Part shown: in pieces, positions 21,175 to 31,430 of the stretch
Layout: every line of letters begins with the position of its first letter
How positions within the stretch are numbered: the stretch's first letter is position 1
From: Colwellia psychrerythraea
GTDB taxonomy: Bacteria > Pseudomonadota > Gammaproteobacteria > Enterobacterales > Alteromonadaceae
Direction of reading: 5' to 3'
Length of the DNA stretch: 64,000 nt
Assembly (NCBI RefSeq): GCF_000764185.1
Contig: NZ_JQEC01000015.1
Span: forward strand, 62,001-126,000
Position numbers and translations under genes: made by a program
The notes under the pieces: generated by a model
Databases searched by the model: none
What the model was told of the DNA's origin: nothing
What the model saw: only the letters and a program-made list of their open reading frames with translations

Positions 21175-21247
21175 ACTATGGCTCAATTAGCGATGATAAT
21201 TTAACTGTAGCTAGCTTAACTCTGATAATTACACTGAGACAAACTTA

Positions 21248-21928
21248 ATGGCTAATCAAAATAAGCAATTGAGTCCACTAAAACCTGGAATAGGAATTTT
21301 AGGCGGAACTTTTGACCCAATCCATTTAGGCCATACTCAATCAGCTCAAGCAGTGGCTGATGAGTTAGATTTGAAAAAAGTACTATTAATACCTGCACAT
21401 ATTCCTCCCCACAAAACTTCACAGGAGCTTGTTCCCCATGCAAGTGCACAGCAACGCGCTACGATGGTAGAAATTTCTTGTCATGGCAGTACACTATTTT
21501 CTTGTGACCAACGAGAATTAAAACGCTCAGGCCACTCTTATACGGTAGATACCCTTACCGCGTTAAAAAAAGAAAATCCCAACCGACCTTTGTATTTTAT
21601 TATCGGTATGGATTCACTGATGACTTTTACCCATTGGTATCAATATCGAGAAATTTTGACTTTATGTCACTTAATCGTTAATAGCAGGCCTAACTATGCC
21701 TTTGAACAGTTAAATCAAGCGACAATAGCCTTACTAAAAAAACATCAAACTTCTAATTTAGCTGAGCTGAAAAATGTTGAATCCGGTAATATATACTTTG
21801 CTAAAACAAACTTATTTGATGTTTCATCCACACAAATCCGCCATCATTTAGTGAGCAAAACAAGCTGGAATTTACAACTGATGCCAGAAATTTCAGAATA
21901 TATTCACAAAAATAAGCTTTACCGTTAA
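21248..21928 (+). CDS. nadD: Nicotinate-mononucleotide adenylyltransferase
   Basis: Converts nicotinate mononucleotide to deamido-NAD, the step after the pathway opened by NadA. Nucleotidyltransferase motif GGTFDPIHLGH (HxGH) near residue 22 and the C-terminal SSTQIR motif are intact. Length 226, about 10 residues longer than E. coli at the N-terminus. Both NAD genes in this window are in E. coli-like positions. Confidence 0.95.
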   Translation: MANQNKQLSPLKPGIGILGGTFDPIHLGHTQSAQAVADELDLKKVLLIPAHIPPHKTSQELVPHASAQQRATMVEISCHGSTLFSCDQRELKRSGHSYTVDTLTALKKENPNRPLYFIIGMDSLMTFTHWYQYREILTLCHLIVNSRPNYAFEQLNQATIALLKKHQTSNLAELKNVESGNIYFAKTNLFDVSSTQIRHHLVSKTSWNLQLMPEISEYIHKNKLYR

Positions 21929-22022
21929 CCCTGCGCGTAAAAAGTGTTAATATTGCAATATTATATATTGTCGCTTCTAAAAGAGCGCATCAAAAGTTAC
22001 GATTAACGATAGGAATAGCCCC

Positions 22023-22343
22023 TTGCAAACTGAACAACTTAAAGCATTTGTCATAGAAAAACTTGAAGACATGAAAGGCAGAGACATCATTGCCCTTAAT
22101 ATTAGCGACAAAGCAAGCTTTGCTGATTACATGATTATTTGTTCAGGTAACTCAAACCGCCATGTAAAATCTATTGCTCAATCTGTAGCGATGGAATGTC
22201 GTGCTGCGGGAATTGAACCGCGCGGCATGGAAGGCAATGATGTTGGTGAATGGGCATTAGTCGATTTAATCGATATAATTGTTCATGTTATGACCGATGA
22301 ACAACGTGATAAGTATAACCTTGAGCAACTTTGGGCTGAATAA
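22023..22343 (+). CDS. rsfS: Ribosome silencing factor RsfS
   Basis: Binds L14 on the 50S subunit and blocks subunit joining in starvation. The sequence has GRDIIALNISDKASFADYMI, CSGNSNRHVKSIA and WALVDLIDIIVHVM, all typical. The start is TTG (22023), preceded by AGGA eight or so bases upstream; it aligns with the E. coli start and no ATG is available nearby, so TTG is probably real. The spacer to rlmH contains a hairpin (ATAGAGT / ACTCTAT at 22400-22419). Confidence 0.93.
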   Translation: MQTEQLKAFVIEKLEDMKGRDIIALNISDKASFADYMIICSGNSNRHVKSIAQSVAMECRAAGIEPRGMEGNDVGEWALVDLIDIIVHVMTDEQRDKYNLEQLWAE

Positions 22344-22521
22344 GTTACTTATTAACTTTGCCTAGTAATAAAACGAGTGCTGCGTTGGTGTCAATTTAAA
22401 TAGAGTGTTATTACTCTATCAACCACCTGCCCTCGTTATTTTACTCAACAGTTATGATTTTACAATTTTAAGCCCTGTAATTAATATAATCTCCTTTAAA
22501 TAATCAACTAAAACTACTCTT

Positions 22522-22992
22522 ATGAAACTCACTTTATATGCCGTTGGTAGCAAAATGCCTGCATGGGTTAGCCAAGGTTTTGCTGAGTACAGTCGCCGTT
22601 TTCCTCGTGATTTAAGCTTTAATTTAGTAGAAATCCCAGCAGGTAAACGTGGTAAAAATGCGGATATAACACGCATCCTCGCTAAAGAGGGTGAATTATT
22701 ACTGGCTGCTATCCCTAAAGGCAACCGCATTGTCACTTTAGAAGTCGAAGGGCAACCTTGGACAACACCAAAACTTGCAAAGCAACTAGAAAGCTGGCAA
22801 CTTGATGGCAGAGATGTTGCATTACTTGTTGGGGGCCCTGAAGGATTAGCACCTGCTTGTATTAAAGCTTCTGAGCAAAAGTGGTCGTTATCGGCGCTAA
22901 CGCTTCCTCACCCAATGGTACGAATACTTATTGCAGAGAGCCTGTATCGTGCTTGGAGTGTAAACACTAACCACCCATACCATAGAGAATAA
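22522..22992 (+). CDS. rlmH: 23S rRNA pseudouridine-1915 N3-methyltransferase RlmH
   Basis: SPOUT-fold methyltransferase acting on m3Psi1915 of 23S rRNA in assembled 70S ribosomes. The SAM-binding knot motifs [13 protein letters not shown] and [27 protein letters not shown] end are present. Length 156 against 155 in E. coli. rsfS-rlmH adjacency is conserved. Confidence 0.95.
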   Translation: MKLTLYAVGSKMPAWVSQGFAEYSRRFPRDLSFNLVEIPAGKRGKNADITRILAKEGELLLAAIPKGNRIVTLEVEGQPWTTPKLAKQLESWQLDGRDVALLVGGPEGLAPACIKASEQKWSLSALTLPHPMVRILIAESLYRAWSVNTNHPYHRE

Positions 22993-23057
22993 CTTTTGTT
23001 AAAAAATGCTTTGGCGATACTTTTAGTAAATAGACTTATGTTTAATCGAGTGCGCTG

Positions 23058-25019
23058 ATGTCTCCACGTCGTGTTGCTATACGTAACCACTCCGCTGAAG
23101 CAAACTTATTTGCCCGACGTACCTTTATTGCCTTTGCCGTCGTTGTCTTGGTATTACTGCTGCTCTTTGCCAATCTCTATACCCTACAAGTAGAGTCATT
23201 CGAGAAATACCAAACACGTTCAAATTCTAACCGTATCAAGCTATTACCGGTAGCGCCAAACCGTGGATTAATCTATGACCGGAATGGTGTATTACTCGCC
23301 GATAATAAACCGGTTTATAGTTTAGAAGTTATCGCCGAAGATGTTGGTGATATTAAAACTAGCATAGAACAAGTTAGTCAGTTACTTAATATCAGCGCCG
23401 ATCGACAAAATAAGTTTTTTAAATCTATGAAACGTAAACGTCGTTTCAAACCTGTCGAATTACATTCCCGTTTAAGTGACCAACAAGTTGCGCTATTCTC
23501 GGTAAATCAACATAAATATCCAGGCATTTTTGTTAATGCCCGCTTAAAGCGCTATTACCCTTTTTCCGATTTAACCACCCATAACCTTGGTTATGTGGCG
23601 CGAATAAATAGAAAAGATGCCAATAAATTAGAGCAAGCTGGTAAAGCTGAAAACTACGCCGCCACTTACGGTATCGGCAAGCTCGGTATTGAAAAGTACT
23701 ATGAGGATATGCTGCACGGCACCATTGGCCATCAAGAAGTAGAAGTTAATAACCAAGGACGAGTGATTCGTACCTTAAATTACACACCACCAGTACCTGG
23801 TAAAGATCTTACTTTAACCTTAGATATTGAATTGCAAATGATTGCTAAACGCGCCTTGTCTGGTAAGCGTGGCGCTATTGTTGCCATGGACCCTCGAACA
23901 GGCGGTATATTAGCCATGTATTCCAATCCGAGTTACGACGGTAACTTATTTGTTCATGGTATCAGCACTAAAAACTATAAAAAGTTACTCGAATCAAAAG
24001 ATTTACCACTTATTAACCGCAGTGTGCAAAGTGGTTATCCTCCAGCTTCAACCGTCAAACCTTTTCTTGCTCTGACGGGTTTGGAAGAGAATGTAATTAC
24101 CCCGACAACTGAAGTTAACGATCCGGGGTGGTATCAGTTAAATGGTCTACCTAATAAATATCGTGACTGGCTACCTTGGGGTCATGGCAAGGTTAATTTG
24201 ACCAAGGCTATTGAGCAGTCTTGTAACATCTATTTTTATGATCTCGCTTTTAAATTAGGCATTACTAAAATCAGCGATATGATGGAAAAATTCGGTTTTG
24301 GTGATTATACCGGTCTCGATATCCACGAAGAAAATAAAGGCATTATGCCCAGTGTTGCTTGGAAACGTGCTCGATACAATAAATCTTGGTACACAGGCGA
24401 AACGCTTTCTGTTGGTATAGGGCAAAGTTTTTGGACAGTAACACCACTACAATTAACACAAGCCTTAACCACTTTGGTAAACCGAGGTGAACGAAAAATC
24501 CCTCATTTACTCAAGGCAAAAAGTGAATTAATTATTGAGAGTAGTGGCAATGCGTATCATCAAATTACACCAATTGAATATGAGCCCCGTGCGCCCTTAA
24601 AACTTAGAAATGAAAAGAATTGGGACACCGTACTAAACGCTATGCATAATACCGTACAGAAATTTGGTGCTACAGCTCATAAACCATTTAAAGGCAGTAC
24701 CTATGATGCTTCAGGTAAAACTGGTTCGGCACAAGTAGCTCGACGTAAACAAGGTGAGAAGTATGATGCTAAATCCACCTCAGAAAACAAACGTGATAAC
24801 GCTATGTTTATTGCTTTTGCGCCTTTTGAAAAACCTGAAATTGTTATTGCGGTAGCCATTGAAAATGTCGCTAAAGGTGGTGGTGCTACTAATGCTGCGC
24901 CAGTGGCTAGACAGATTATGGACCAGTATTTCGGCGATAGAGTGATTACCAGTCAATTGTCTAAAATAAAAGCCAAGTCCCCTACAGTTATCGCAAAAAC
25001 ATCACAAGAGGCTGACTGA
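23058..25019 (+). CDS. mrdA: Penicillin-binding protein 2 (elongasome transpeptidase)
   Basis: Class B PBP that crosslinks peptidoglycan during cell elongation with RodA. Single membrane helix at about 22-43, pedestal domain, then the transpeptidase with SxxK at Ser331-Lys334 (PPASTVKPF; Ser330 in E. coli), SxN in QSCNIYF, and KTG in ASGKTGSAQ. 653 residues. Its TGA overlaps the ATG of mrdB by one base. Confidence 0.96.
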   Translation: MSPRRVAIRNHSAEANLFARRTFIAFAVVVLVLLLLFANLYTLQVESFEKYQTRSNSNRIKLLPVAPNRGLIYDRNGVLLADNKPVYSLEVIAEDVGDIKTSIEQVSQLLNISADRQNKFFKSMKRKRRFKPVELHSRLSDQQVALFSVNQHKYPGIFVNARLKRYYPFSDLTTHNLGYVARINRKDANKLEQAGKAENYAATYGIGKLGIEKYYEDMLHGTIGHQEVEVNNQGRVIRTLNYTPPVPGKDLTLTLDIELQMIAKRALSGKRGAIVAMDPRTGGILAMYSNPSYDGNLFVHGISTKNYKKLLESKDLPLINRSVQSGYPPASTVKPFLALTGLEENVITPTTEVNDPGWYQLNGLPNKYRDWLPWGHGKVNLTKAIEQSCNIYFYDLAFKLGITKISDMMEKFGFGDYTGLDIHEENKGIMPSVAWKRARYNKSWYTGETLSVGIGQSFWTVTPLQLTQALTTLVNRGERKIPHLLKAKSELIIESSGNAYHQITPIEYEPRAPLKLRNEKNWDTVLNAMHNTVQKFGATAHKPFKGSTYDASGKTGSAQVARRKQGEKYDAKSTSENKRDNAMFIAFAPFEKPEIVIAVAIENVAKGGGATNAAPVARQIMDQYFGDRVITSQLSKIKAKSPTVIAKTSQEAD

Positions 25020-26134
25020 TGCGCAGTACCGGACAAGACCAACAAAAAATCCACAACATTTGGCAGCGACTTCATATAGATGTGCCGTTATTATTGGGGC
25101 TTTTGACATTATTGGCATTAGGTTTATTTCTTGTTTATAGCGCTGGAGGGCAAGAAACTGCCGTTGTATATCGTAAAGCTAGAAGTATCGGTGTCGCGCT
25201 TGTAGGCATGTTTATTGTTGCGCAAATACCGCCGCTGGTTTATCGAAAATGGGCCGTGCCTGTTTTTGTTTTAGGTTTATTAATGTTAGTTGGCGTTTTG
25301 CTCTTTGGTCATGTTGGTAAAGGCGCACAGCGCTGGTTAGATTTGGGTTTCATAAAATTCCAGCCGTCTGAAATAATGAAATTGATAGTGCCTATTATGA
25401 TTGCCTGGTTTGTTAGTCAAGAAAATTTACCAGTAAAAATATCGACGGTGATCCTCGCCTTTATCTTAGTATTATTACCCACTTTACTTATTGCTAAACA
25501 GCCCGATTTAGGCACTTCCCTGCTAATTGCCAGCTCCGGAATTTTTGTTATCTTTCTTGCTGGTGCAAGTTGGCGTCTAATTGGTGTTTGTCTTGGTTTA
25601 GCCTCTGCATTCGTGCCCATTTTATGGATGTTTTTGATGAAACCTTATCAGAAACAACGTGTGATGACTTTCTTAAACCCAGAGCAAGACCCACTTGGCT
25701 CGGGTTATCATATTATTCAATCAAAGATAGCCATAGGCTCCGGTGGTATTAACGGTAAAGGTTGGCTGCAAGGCACCCAATCACAGTTAGAGTTTTTACC
25801 TGAGCGCCATACCGACTTTATTTTTTCAGTCTTTAGTGAGGAGTTTGGCTTAATTGGCGTTGCCGCCCTGCTTGCCGTCTATTTATTTGTCGTAATGCGC
25901 GGCTTGTGGATTGCCGTCAATGCACAACACGCTTTCACCAAATTACTCGCTGGTAGTCTCACCTTAACTTTTTTTGTTTATGTGTTTGTAAATATTGGCA
26001 TGGTATCTGGATTATTACCTGTAGTAGGTGTGCCACTACCGTTAGTCAGCTATGGTGGTACATCCATGGTGACACTGATGTTAGGTTTTGGCATGTTAAT
26101 GGCTATTAGTACTCACCGACGTTTTCACGTTTAA
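25019..26134 (+). CDS. mrdB: Rod-shape peptidoglycan glycosyltransferase RodA
   Basis: SEDS-family polymerase working with PBP2. About ten membrane helices; family signatures include KFQPSEIMKL, KQPDLGTSLL, FLPERHTDFIFSVFSEEFG and GVPLPLVSYGGTSM. The aspartate in KQPDLG corresponds to the region essential for SEDS polymerase activity. 371 residues, normal. Coupled to mrdA by a one-base stop/start overlap. Confidence 0.96.
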   Translation: MRSTGQDQQKIHNIWQRLHIDVPLLLGLLTLLALGLFLVYSAGGQETAVVYRKARSIGVALVGMFIVAQIPPLVYRKWAVPVFVLGLLMLVGVLLFGHVGKGAQRWLDLGFIKFQPSEIMKLIVPIMIAWFVSQENLPVKISTVILAFILVLLPTLLIAKQPDLGTSLLIASSGIFVIFLAGASWRLIGVCLGLASAFVPILWMFLMKPYQKQRVMTFLNPEQDPLGSGYHIIQSKIAIGSGGINGKGWLQGTQSQLEFLPERHTDFIFSVFSEEFGLIGVAALLAVYLFVVMRGLWIAVNAQHAFTKLLAGSLTLTFFVYVFVNIGMVSGLLPVVGVPLPLVSYGGTSMVTLMLGFGMLMAISTHRRFHV

Positions 26135-26168
26135 GCAAAATAATCCACAAGCCACCCTATTTCCTTTT

Positions 26169-27098
26169 ATGAAAGTTATTGAAAATATGAATCGAATAAA
26201 AGTTTACAAGCAAGCACTCATTTTACTCAGTTTAGTATTAACACTAACGTTGTTAAGTGCCTGTACTTCTGGACGTTATCAACAAAAACATGACAGTACA
26301 CCAACACGTTTACCCAGCCAAGCCGAGTTAAAAGATGCTTTACCACGAGCACAAGCACATAGTCGTGGTGGCAATAAAGATTATCAAGTATTTGGTAAGC
26401 CCTATAAAGTATTAACATCAGCTCATGGTTTTGAACAAACCGGTACCGCCTCTTGGTATGGCAAAAAATTCCATGGTCATCTCACTTCTAATGGTGAAAT
26501 CTATGACATGTACGCCATGAGCGCAGCACATAAAAACTTACCTTTGCCTACTTATTTAAAAGTGACTAATACTGCCAATGATAAATCAGTCATCGTGCGA
26601 GTAAATGACAGAGGTCCGTTTCATCAATCACGGATTATCGATTTATCCTACAGCGCCGCCTATAAGCTCGATATGTTAAAAACAGGTACTGCAGAGGTCA
26701 AGATCACTGCCATAACTGATTTTGATAAAAAAACAGGTAAGGTCAAAACCCTATTAGTAAACCCGGTTTCAACTGAAAAAGTTTCGCCTGACGCTAACCC
26801 AACAGTCCTTGCTGTTATTAAGGCTGAAAAATCAAAGCAAGGGAGCACCCCAAAAGAAATAGTCATGGGCATTACTACCCCCTACATTCAAGTATTTGCC
26901 ACCAGTAAAAAAGAGCTGGCGATTAGCACAGCAAATAAGCTCAAGACGCAATATAAACAAGACAGTAGTTATGTTGAGAAGCAAGGCATATATCGTATTC
27001 AATTGGGACCTATCAGCGATCTTGCAACATTAAATGCATTATTGCTGTCGTTAAAAGCAAATGGTTACCCTAATGCTTATCCCAGAACAGCACCATAA
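26169..27098 (+). CDS. rlpA: Septal-ring lytic transglycosylase RlpA
   Basis: A lipoprotein (lipobox LLSACTS) with a double-psi beta-barrel domain (GTASWYGKKFHGHLTSNGE, VIVRVNDRGPFHQSRIIDLS) and a C-terminal SPOR domain (about 230-305) that binds denuded septal glycans. The catalytic Glu/Asp/His residues known in Pseudomonas RlpA have counterparts in these motifs. A second in-frame ATG at 26187 is an alternative start; neither has a clear ribosome site. Position between rodA and dacA is conserved. Confidence 0.92.
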   Translation: MKVIENMNRIKVYKQALILLSLVLTLTLLSACTSGRYQQKHDSTPTRLPSQAELKDALPRAQAHSRGGNKDYQVFGKPYKVLTSAHGFEQTGTASWYGKKFHGHLTSNGEIYDMYAMSAAHKNLPLPTYLKVTNTANDKSVIVRVNDRGPFHQSRIIDLSYSAAYKLDMLKTGTAEVKITAITDFDKKTGKVKTLLVNPVSTEKVSPDANPTVLAVIKAEKSKQGSTPKEIVMGITTPYIQVFATSKKELAISTANKLKTQYKQDSSYVEKQGIYRIQLGPISDLATLNALLLSLKANGYPNAYPRTAP

Positions 27099-27278
27099 AG
27101 CCTTAAAAAATAGTTTGTGCAAACAGATAAAATGAAATTTCATAAAAGTTGTTACATTTTTAATAGCTTTTCTGCGAAATTATTGGTCATTTCTATTTTT
27201 TGCCCATAGCCAAGCTTTTTAGAAGTGGTATACTTTCGTCCAGTTGATTTTCCTTACTTTTCACACACGACTAACACT

Positions 27279-28478
27279 ATGACCCAATCAAAAAGATTTT
27301 CTGGCAAATTTAACGCCAACAAATTATTTACCTTTTTCAGTGGCGCTTTGTTAAGCGCTGCAGTTGTGCTTACACCAGCCGCTAATGCTATTACTATTAT
27401 TCCCGACGCCCCACAAATTAACGCTAAAGGTTTTATCTTAATTGATTACACCACAGGTAAAATCATTGCTGAAGAAAATGCCGATACACAGTTAGCACCG
27501 GCAAGTTTAACTAAAATAATGACCAGTTATATTATTGGTAAAGAGCTTGAGAACGGCAATATTAAAAACACTGATAAAGTGATGATCAGTGAAAATGCTT
27601 GGGCTAAGAACTTTCCTGATTCATCTAAAATGTTTATTGAAGTTGGTACTGAAGTACCTGTTAGCTTGTTAAACCAAGGTATTATTGTTGCCTCAGGCAA
27701 TGATGCGTGTGTTGCTATGGCTGAACATATTGCCGGTAGCGAAAGTGCTTTTGCTGATTTAATGAATGCTCATGCTGAGCAATTGGGCATGTCGAGTAGC
27801 TTTTTTGAAAATAGTCATGGTTTAGACAGCGACTCTCATATGACTACGCCTAGAGATATGGCTACGTTAGCTATCGCACTTATTCGAGAGGTACCTGAAG
27901 AGTACGCCATTTATAAACAAAAATCATTCAAATATAATAATATCAAACAGTATAACCGTAATGGTTTATTGTGGGACAAAAGCTTAAATGTTGACGGCAT
28001 GAAAACTGGCCATACATCAAATGCTGGCTACAGTTTAGTAACCTCTGCAACTAAAGGCGATATGCGTTTAGTTACCGTTGTTATGGGTACCGCAAGTGAA
28101 CGAGCAAGAAAAGTAGAAAGTAAAAAATTATTAAACTATGGTTTCCGCTTTTTTGAAACAATCACCCCATATAAAGCCGGTGAAAAATTTATTGCCAACC
28201 GTGTATGGATGGGTGACAAAGAAAATGTCGATTTAGGCATTATTTCAGATACGCCAATCACCATTCCTCGTGGTCAACGTAAAAATTTGAAAGCAAATTT
28301 TGAGCTAAATAAACAACTGACCGCGCCTTTAGCAAAAGGCACAGTAGTTGGCACTTTATTTTTACAACTTGATGATGAAGATATTGCTCAATACCCTTTG
28401 GTTACTTTAGAAGAAGTTAATGAAGGTAGTATGTTCAGCCGTTTAGTAGATTATGTTAAATTGCAGTTTGCTAATTAA
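27279..28478 (+). CDS. dacA: D-alanyl-D-alanine carboxypeptidase (PBP5 family)
   Basis: Trims the terminal D-Ala of peptidoglycan pentapeptides. Signal peptide ends near residue 37 (PAANA). Catalytic motifs: Ser76-x-x-Lys79 (APASLTKIM), SGN (VASGNDAC) and KTG (GMKTGHTS). The C-terminal beta domain ends in an amphipathic membrane anchor (MFSRLVDYVKLQF). The frame runs 18 codons further upstream, but ATG 27279 starts the family-like signal sequence. An extended -10 (TGGTATACT, near 27226) lies about 45 bp upstream, so dacA may have its own promoter. Confidence 0.95.
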   Translation: MTQSKRFSGKFNANKLFTFFSGALLSAAVVLTPAANAITIIPDAPQINAKGFILIDYTTGKIIAEENADTQLAPASLTKIMTSYIIGKELENGNIKNTDKVMISENAWAKNFPDSSKMFIEVGTEVPVSLLNQGIIVASGNDACVAMAEHIAGSESAFADLMNAHAEQLGMSSSFFENSHGLDSDSHMTTPRDMATLAIALIREVPEEYAIYKQKSFKYNNIKQYNRNGLLWDKSLNVDGMKTGHTSNAGYSLVTSATKGDMRLVTVVMGTASERARKVESKKLLNYGFRFFETITPYKAGEKFIANRVWMGDKENVDLGIISDTPITIPRGQRKNLKANFELNKQLTAPLAKGTVVGTLFLQLDDEDIAQYPLVTLEEVNEGSMFSRLVDYVKLQFAN

Positions 28479-28501
28479 CAACTTGATTAGCAAACTATAA
28501 G

Positions 28502-28526
28502 AGCCTCTTTATTGAGGCTTTTTTGT
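28502..28526 (+). terminator. Rho-independent terminator after dacA
   Basis: Stem AGCCTC / GAGGCT followed by a T-run, 23 bp after the dacA stop. Confidence 0.75.
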
Positions 28527-28682
28527 TTTTGCCTCGAAAAAAATCTATACACTTAAAGAAAACTTTTATGGCCTTAACCAAAAAACGTATAAGGCAGAGA
28601 ATAAAAACAATATCAGCCCATGATAATTGATGATAAAATGACGTCAAAGTACAAACCTAGCTAGATAAAGAAGTAAGTGACC

Positions 28683-28946
28683 ATGAAAACCCATTTTGAT
28701 GAATTATTAGATTTCCCAACGGTATTAAACTTTAAAGTGATGGGCCTTGCCTGTGACGAGTTGCCTGACTTGATCATTGCTGAACTACAAAAGCATACCC
28801 CTGGTGATTATGCCCCCAAAATTAAGCCTAGTTCGAAAGGTACTTACCTCTCAGTTTCTATTGCGGTAACCGTTACCAGTAAAAAACACATTGAAACTAT
28901 CTATGAAACGTTAACAGCGATTGAACAAGTACGATACGTTTTATAG
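28683..28946 (+). CDS. ybeD: YbeD family protein (DUF493)
   Basis: Small conserved cytosolic protein with an ACT-like ferredoxin fold, encoded beside lipB in many gammaproteobacteria; no firm function is known, though a link with lipoate metabolism is often suggested from the context. APGDYxPxxKPSSKGxYxSVS-type sequence (PGDYAPKIKPSSKGTYLSVS) is diagnostic. ATG 28683 (MKTHFDEL) matches the family start; a GTG two codons upstream is less likely. Confidence 0.9.
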   Translation: MKTHFDELLDFPTVLNFKVMGLACDELPDLIIAELQKHTPGDYAPKIKPSSKGTYLSVSIAVTVTSKKHIETIYETLTAIEQVRYVL

Positions 28947-29025
28947 TGAACAACAATGGGACTTTATGTGGGTAGCCTTTTAAGGCGATTAGTTTTCCAA
29001 ACTCTAGATTAACGAGGTTTGCCTA

Positions 29026-29733
29026 GTGCACTCAAATTCAACGGTCGAGCAAGAGACTATTAACCTTGCTGACTCATTAGTCATCCGACAATTAGATACC
29101 ATGGATTACAGTCAAGTTTGGCATGCCATGAAAGACTTTACCGATAACCGTGATAACACTATTGCTGATGAATTATGGCTAGTAGAGCATCCTGCTGTTT
29201 TTACCCAAGGACAAGCAGGTAAAGCTGAACATTTGCTCCTACCTGGCGATATTGAAGTAGTGAAAGTTGACCGAGGTGGTCAAGTCACTTATCACGGTCC
29301 AGGTCAGCAAGTAATTTACATTATGATTAACCTGCGCCGTAAAAAAATTGGCGTAAGGCAGTTAGTAACTTTGATCGAAAAAAGTATTGTCTCGGCTTTA
29401 GCTGATTATAATATTAACGCGTATGCCAAGGCTGACGCACCGGGTGTTTATGTCGATGAGAAAAAAGTTGCCTCATTAGGATTACGAGTACGTAAAGGTT
29501 GCTCCTTTCATGGTTTAGCCATCAATGTGAATATGGATTTATCACCTTTTCTACGTATTAATCCTTGTGGTTATGCCGGTTTAGAAATGGTACAAACTGC
29601 CGATTTACAAGGCCCACAAGATACCGCTAGTGCAAGTACTGCCTTAGTGAAACATTTAATAACCTTACTTGATGCTAATGATGTTAGTTATCAAACAGGT
29701 TTACCAAACGAGAATAACACGCATCATGAGTAG
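29026..29733 (+). CDS. lipB: Octanoyl-ACP:protein octanoyltransferase LipB
   Basis: Transfers octanoate from ACP to lipoyl domains. [36 protein letters not shown], the catalytic Lys ([10 protein letters not shown]) and the catalytic Cys ([10 protein letters not shown]) are all present. The start is GTG with GAGG seven or so bases upstream; no ATG lies between it and the conserved region except one well inside. The 3' end overlaps lipA by 8 bp. Confidence 0.95.
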   Translation: MHSNSTVEQETINLADSLVIRQLDTMDYSQVWHAMKDFTDNRDNTIADELWLVEHPAVFTQGQAGKAEHLLLPGDIEVVKVDRGGQVTYHGPGQQVIYIMINLRRKKIGVRQLVTLIEKSIVSALADYNINAYAKADAPGVYVDEKKVASLGLRVRKGCSFHGLAINVNMDLSPFLRINPCGYAGLEMVQTADLQGPQDTASASTALVKHLITLLDANDVSYQTGLPNENNTHHE

Positions 29734-30712
29734 TGATTTAATTTCAGCAACAAAAACAGCCAATCGTGCAGCGGGCGAAAAATTTCGCGATGCAGATAAA
29801 TTAGCTCACATTCCAATTAAAGTTGTCAGTTCAACAAAAGCTACTATGTTACGTAAACCCAGTTGGTTACGTATCAAGTTACCTCGCTCGAGTGAACGTA
29901 TTGATGCCATCAAAGCTAATTTACGTAAAAACAACTTGCACTCGGTGTGTGAAGAAGCTTCATGCCCTAACTTAGCAGAATGTTTTAACCACGGTACGGC
30001 TACCTTTATGATTTTAGGTGATCTATGTACCAGACGTTGTCCATTTTGTGATGTTGGCCATGGTCGCCCACTACCACCTAATAAAGATGAACCAAAAAAA
30101 CTTGCCAATAGTTTAAAAGATATGGGCTTAAAGTATGTCGTTATCACCTCAGTAGATAGAGATGATTTACGAGATGGTGGTGCGCAACAATTTGCCGATT
30201 GCGTAAAAGAAATTGGTGAGCAAGCGCCAAATACTAAAGTTGAAATTTTAGTCCCTGACTTTCGTGGCCGTATGGATAGAGCATTAGAAATACTTAATCA
30301 ACATCCACCACATGTTTTTAACCATAATATGGAAACTGCGCCACGCCTTTATACCAAGGTTCGTCCTGGTGCAAACTATCAATGGTCATTAGACTTACTG
30401 AAAAATTTTGGTGCAGCTAACCCTACGGTGCCAACTAAATCTGGCTTAATGGTCGGTTTAGGTGAAACCAACGAAGAAATTTTAGAAGTAATGCAAGATT
30501 TGCGTAACCATGGCGTCACTATGCTAACTATCGGCCAATACTTACAACCCAGTAAAGATCATCTTGCAGTAGAGCGTTACGTGCATCCAGATGATTTTGC
30601 CATGCTTGAACGTGAAGCTAAAAAGATGGGCTTTGTGCATGCTGCTTGTGGGCCTTTAGTTCGTTCAAGTTATCATGCCGATAAACAAGCTGCCGGTGAA
30701 GAAGTTAAATAA
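29726..30712 (+). CDS. lipA: Lipoyl synthase LipA
   Basis: Radical-SAM enzyme that inserts two sulfurs into protein-bound octanoate. Auxiliary-cluster cysteines occur in [12 protein letters not shown], the radical-SAM cluster in CTRRCPFC, and the C-terminal serine motif near [14 protein letters not shown] 29726 gives 328 residues (321 in E. coli) and overlaps lipB by 8 bp, consistent with coupling; an upstream frame extension into lipB is not family-like. Confidence 0.96.
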   Translation: MSSDLISATKTANRAAGEKFRDADKLAHIPIKVVSSTKATMLRKPSWLRIKLPRSSERIDAIKANLRKNNLHSVCEEASCPNLAECFNHGTATFMILGDLCTRRCPFCDVGHGRPLPPNKDEPKKLANSLKDMGLKYVVITSVDRDDLRDGGAQQFADCVKEIGEQAPNTKVEILVPDFRGRMDRALEILNQHPPHVFNHNMETAPRLYTKVRPGANYQWSLDLLKNFGAANPTVPTKSGLMVGLGETNEEILEVMQDLRNHGVTMLTIGQYLQPSKDHLAVERYVHPDDFAMLEREAKKMGFVHAACGPLVRSSYHADKQAAGEEVK

Positions 30713-30751
30713 CGCCGAAGTGAATTATCCGTAAATAAATGAAATATAAAA

Positions 30752-30777
30752 AGCCAGTATATTTATACTGGTTTTTT
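30752..30777 (+). terminator. Rho-independent terminator after lipA
   Basis: Stem CCAGTATA / TATACTGG followed by a run of T; it closes the lipB-lipA unit. Confidence 0.85.
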
Positions 30778-30944
30778 TATAGTTGATATTTTATCAATAT
30801 TTTTTTGATGCATGATTTATTTAGGCTTCCTATAAGAGTCATTCATTCAATGTAAAACGGACTAACGGCTAATGTATCTTTATTTTTCATAGTATAATTA
30901 CCTCCTATAATAATCATTAAACAAACAACGAACACAGGAAAATC

Positions 30945-31331
30945 ATGAATTTATTGAAATTAGAGACTTATATAAAACAGAGTAAAATTATCGCACTAAT
31001 TGCCATTGTCATTGCTATCATCGCTTGGCTTATGGATGTAAGCGGTATGGTTTATGAATGCCCGTATTGTCGTGTGCAACGTTCGGTAATAGGCATATTA
31101 GGCTTGATTTTGGTTCTACCTATCTCATCTCATTGGCTTGGAAAATATGCAGCGCTGGTCATAGGTTTTTTTGGTGCTGTTGTTGCCGCAAACCAACACT
31201 TCATGGGTTGGAAAAAGGTCTCTGCTGGTGAGTTTGTACTGAAACTTCCTGTAGATCCTTTCTTACTGTCAGGTATAGCCCTAACGATGATTATTGGCTT
31301 AATGTATATAATAATGATTAAGAAGCGTTAA
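30945..31331 (+). CDS. Small four-helix membrane protein resembling half of DsbB
   Basis: 128 residues, four predicted membrane helices (about 14-33, 46-64, 68-86, 104-125). After the first helix comes Cys39-Pro-Tyr-Cys42 followed by RVQR, very like the quinone-linked CxxC-xxQR motif of DsbB. The second DsbB cysteine pair, expected in the loop between helices 3 and 4, is missing; that loop is NQHFMGWKKVSAGEF. So it may be a degenerate or specialised thiol-redox protein. I cannot name a partner; no DsbA homologue is adjacent. AGGAAA precedes the ATG. Confidence 0.6.
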   Translation: MNLLKLETYIKQSKIIALIAIVIAIIAWLMDVSGMVYECPYCRVQRSVIGILGLILVLPISSHWLGKYAALVIGFFGAVVAANQHFMGWKKVSAGEFVLKLPVDPFLLSGIALTMIIGLMYIIMIKKR

Positions 31332-31351
31332 TAAGATCACTCTTTTTGAGG

Positions 31352-31386
31352 GTCCCGTTTATACTTTATTAAAATTAAACGGGATC
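31352..31386. terminator. Hairpin between convergent genes
   Basis: Stem TCCCGTTTA / TAAACGGGA with a 14-base loop between the plus-strand DsbB-like gene and the minus-strand VOC gene; the T-tract is weak on both sides. Confidence 0.5.
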
Positions 31387-31430
31387 TTTGACATTTTGTT
31401 TGTAATCTAAAGTAACGAGAGCATTACTCG

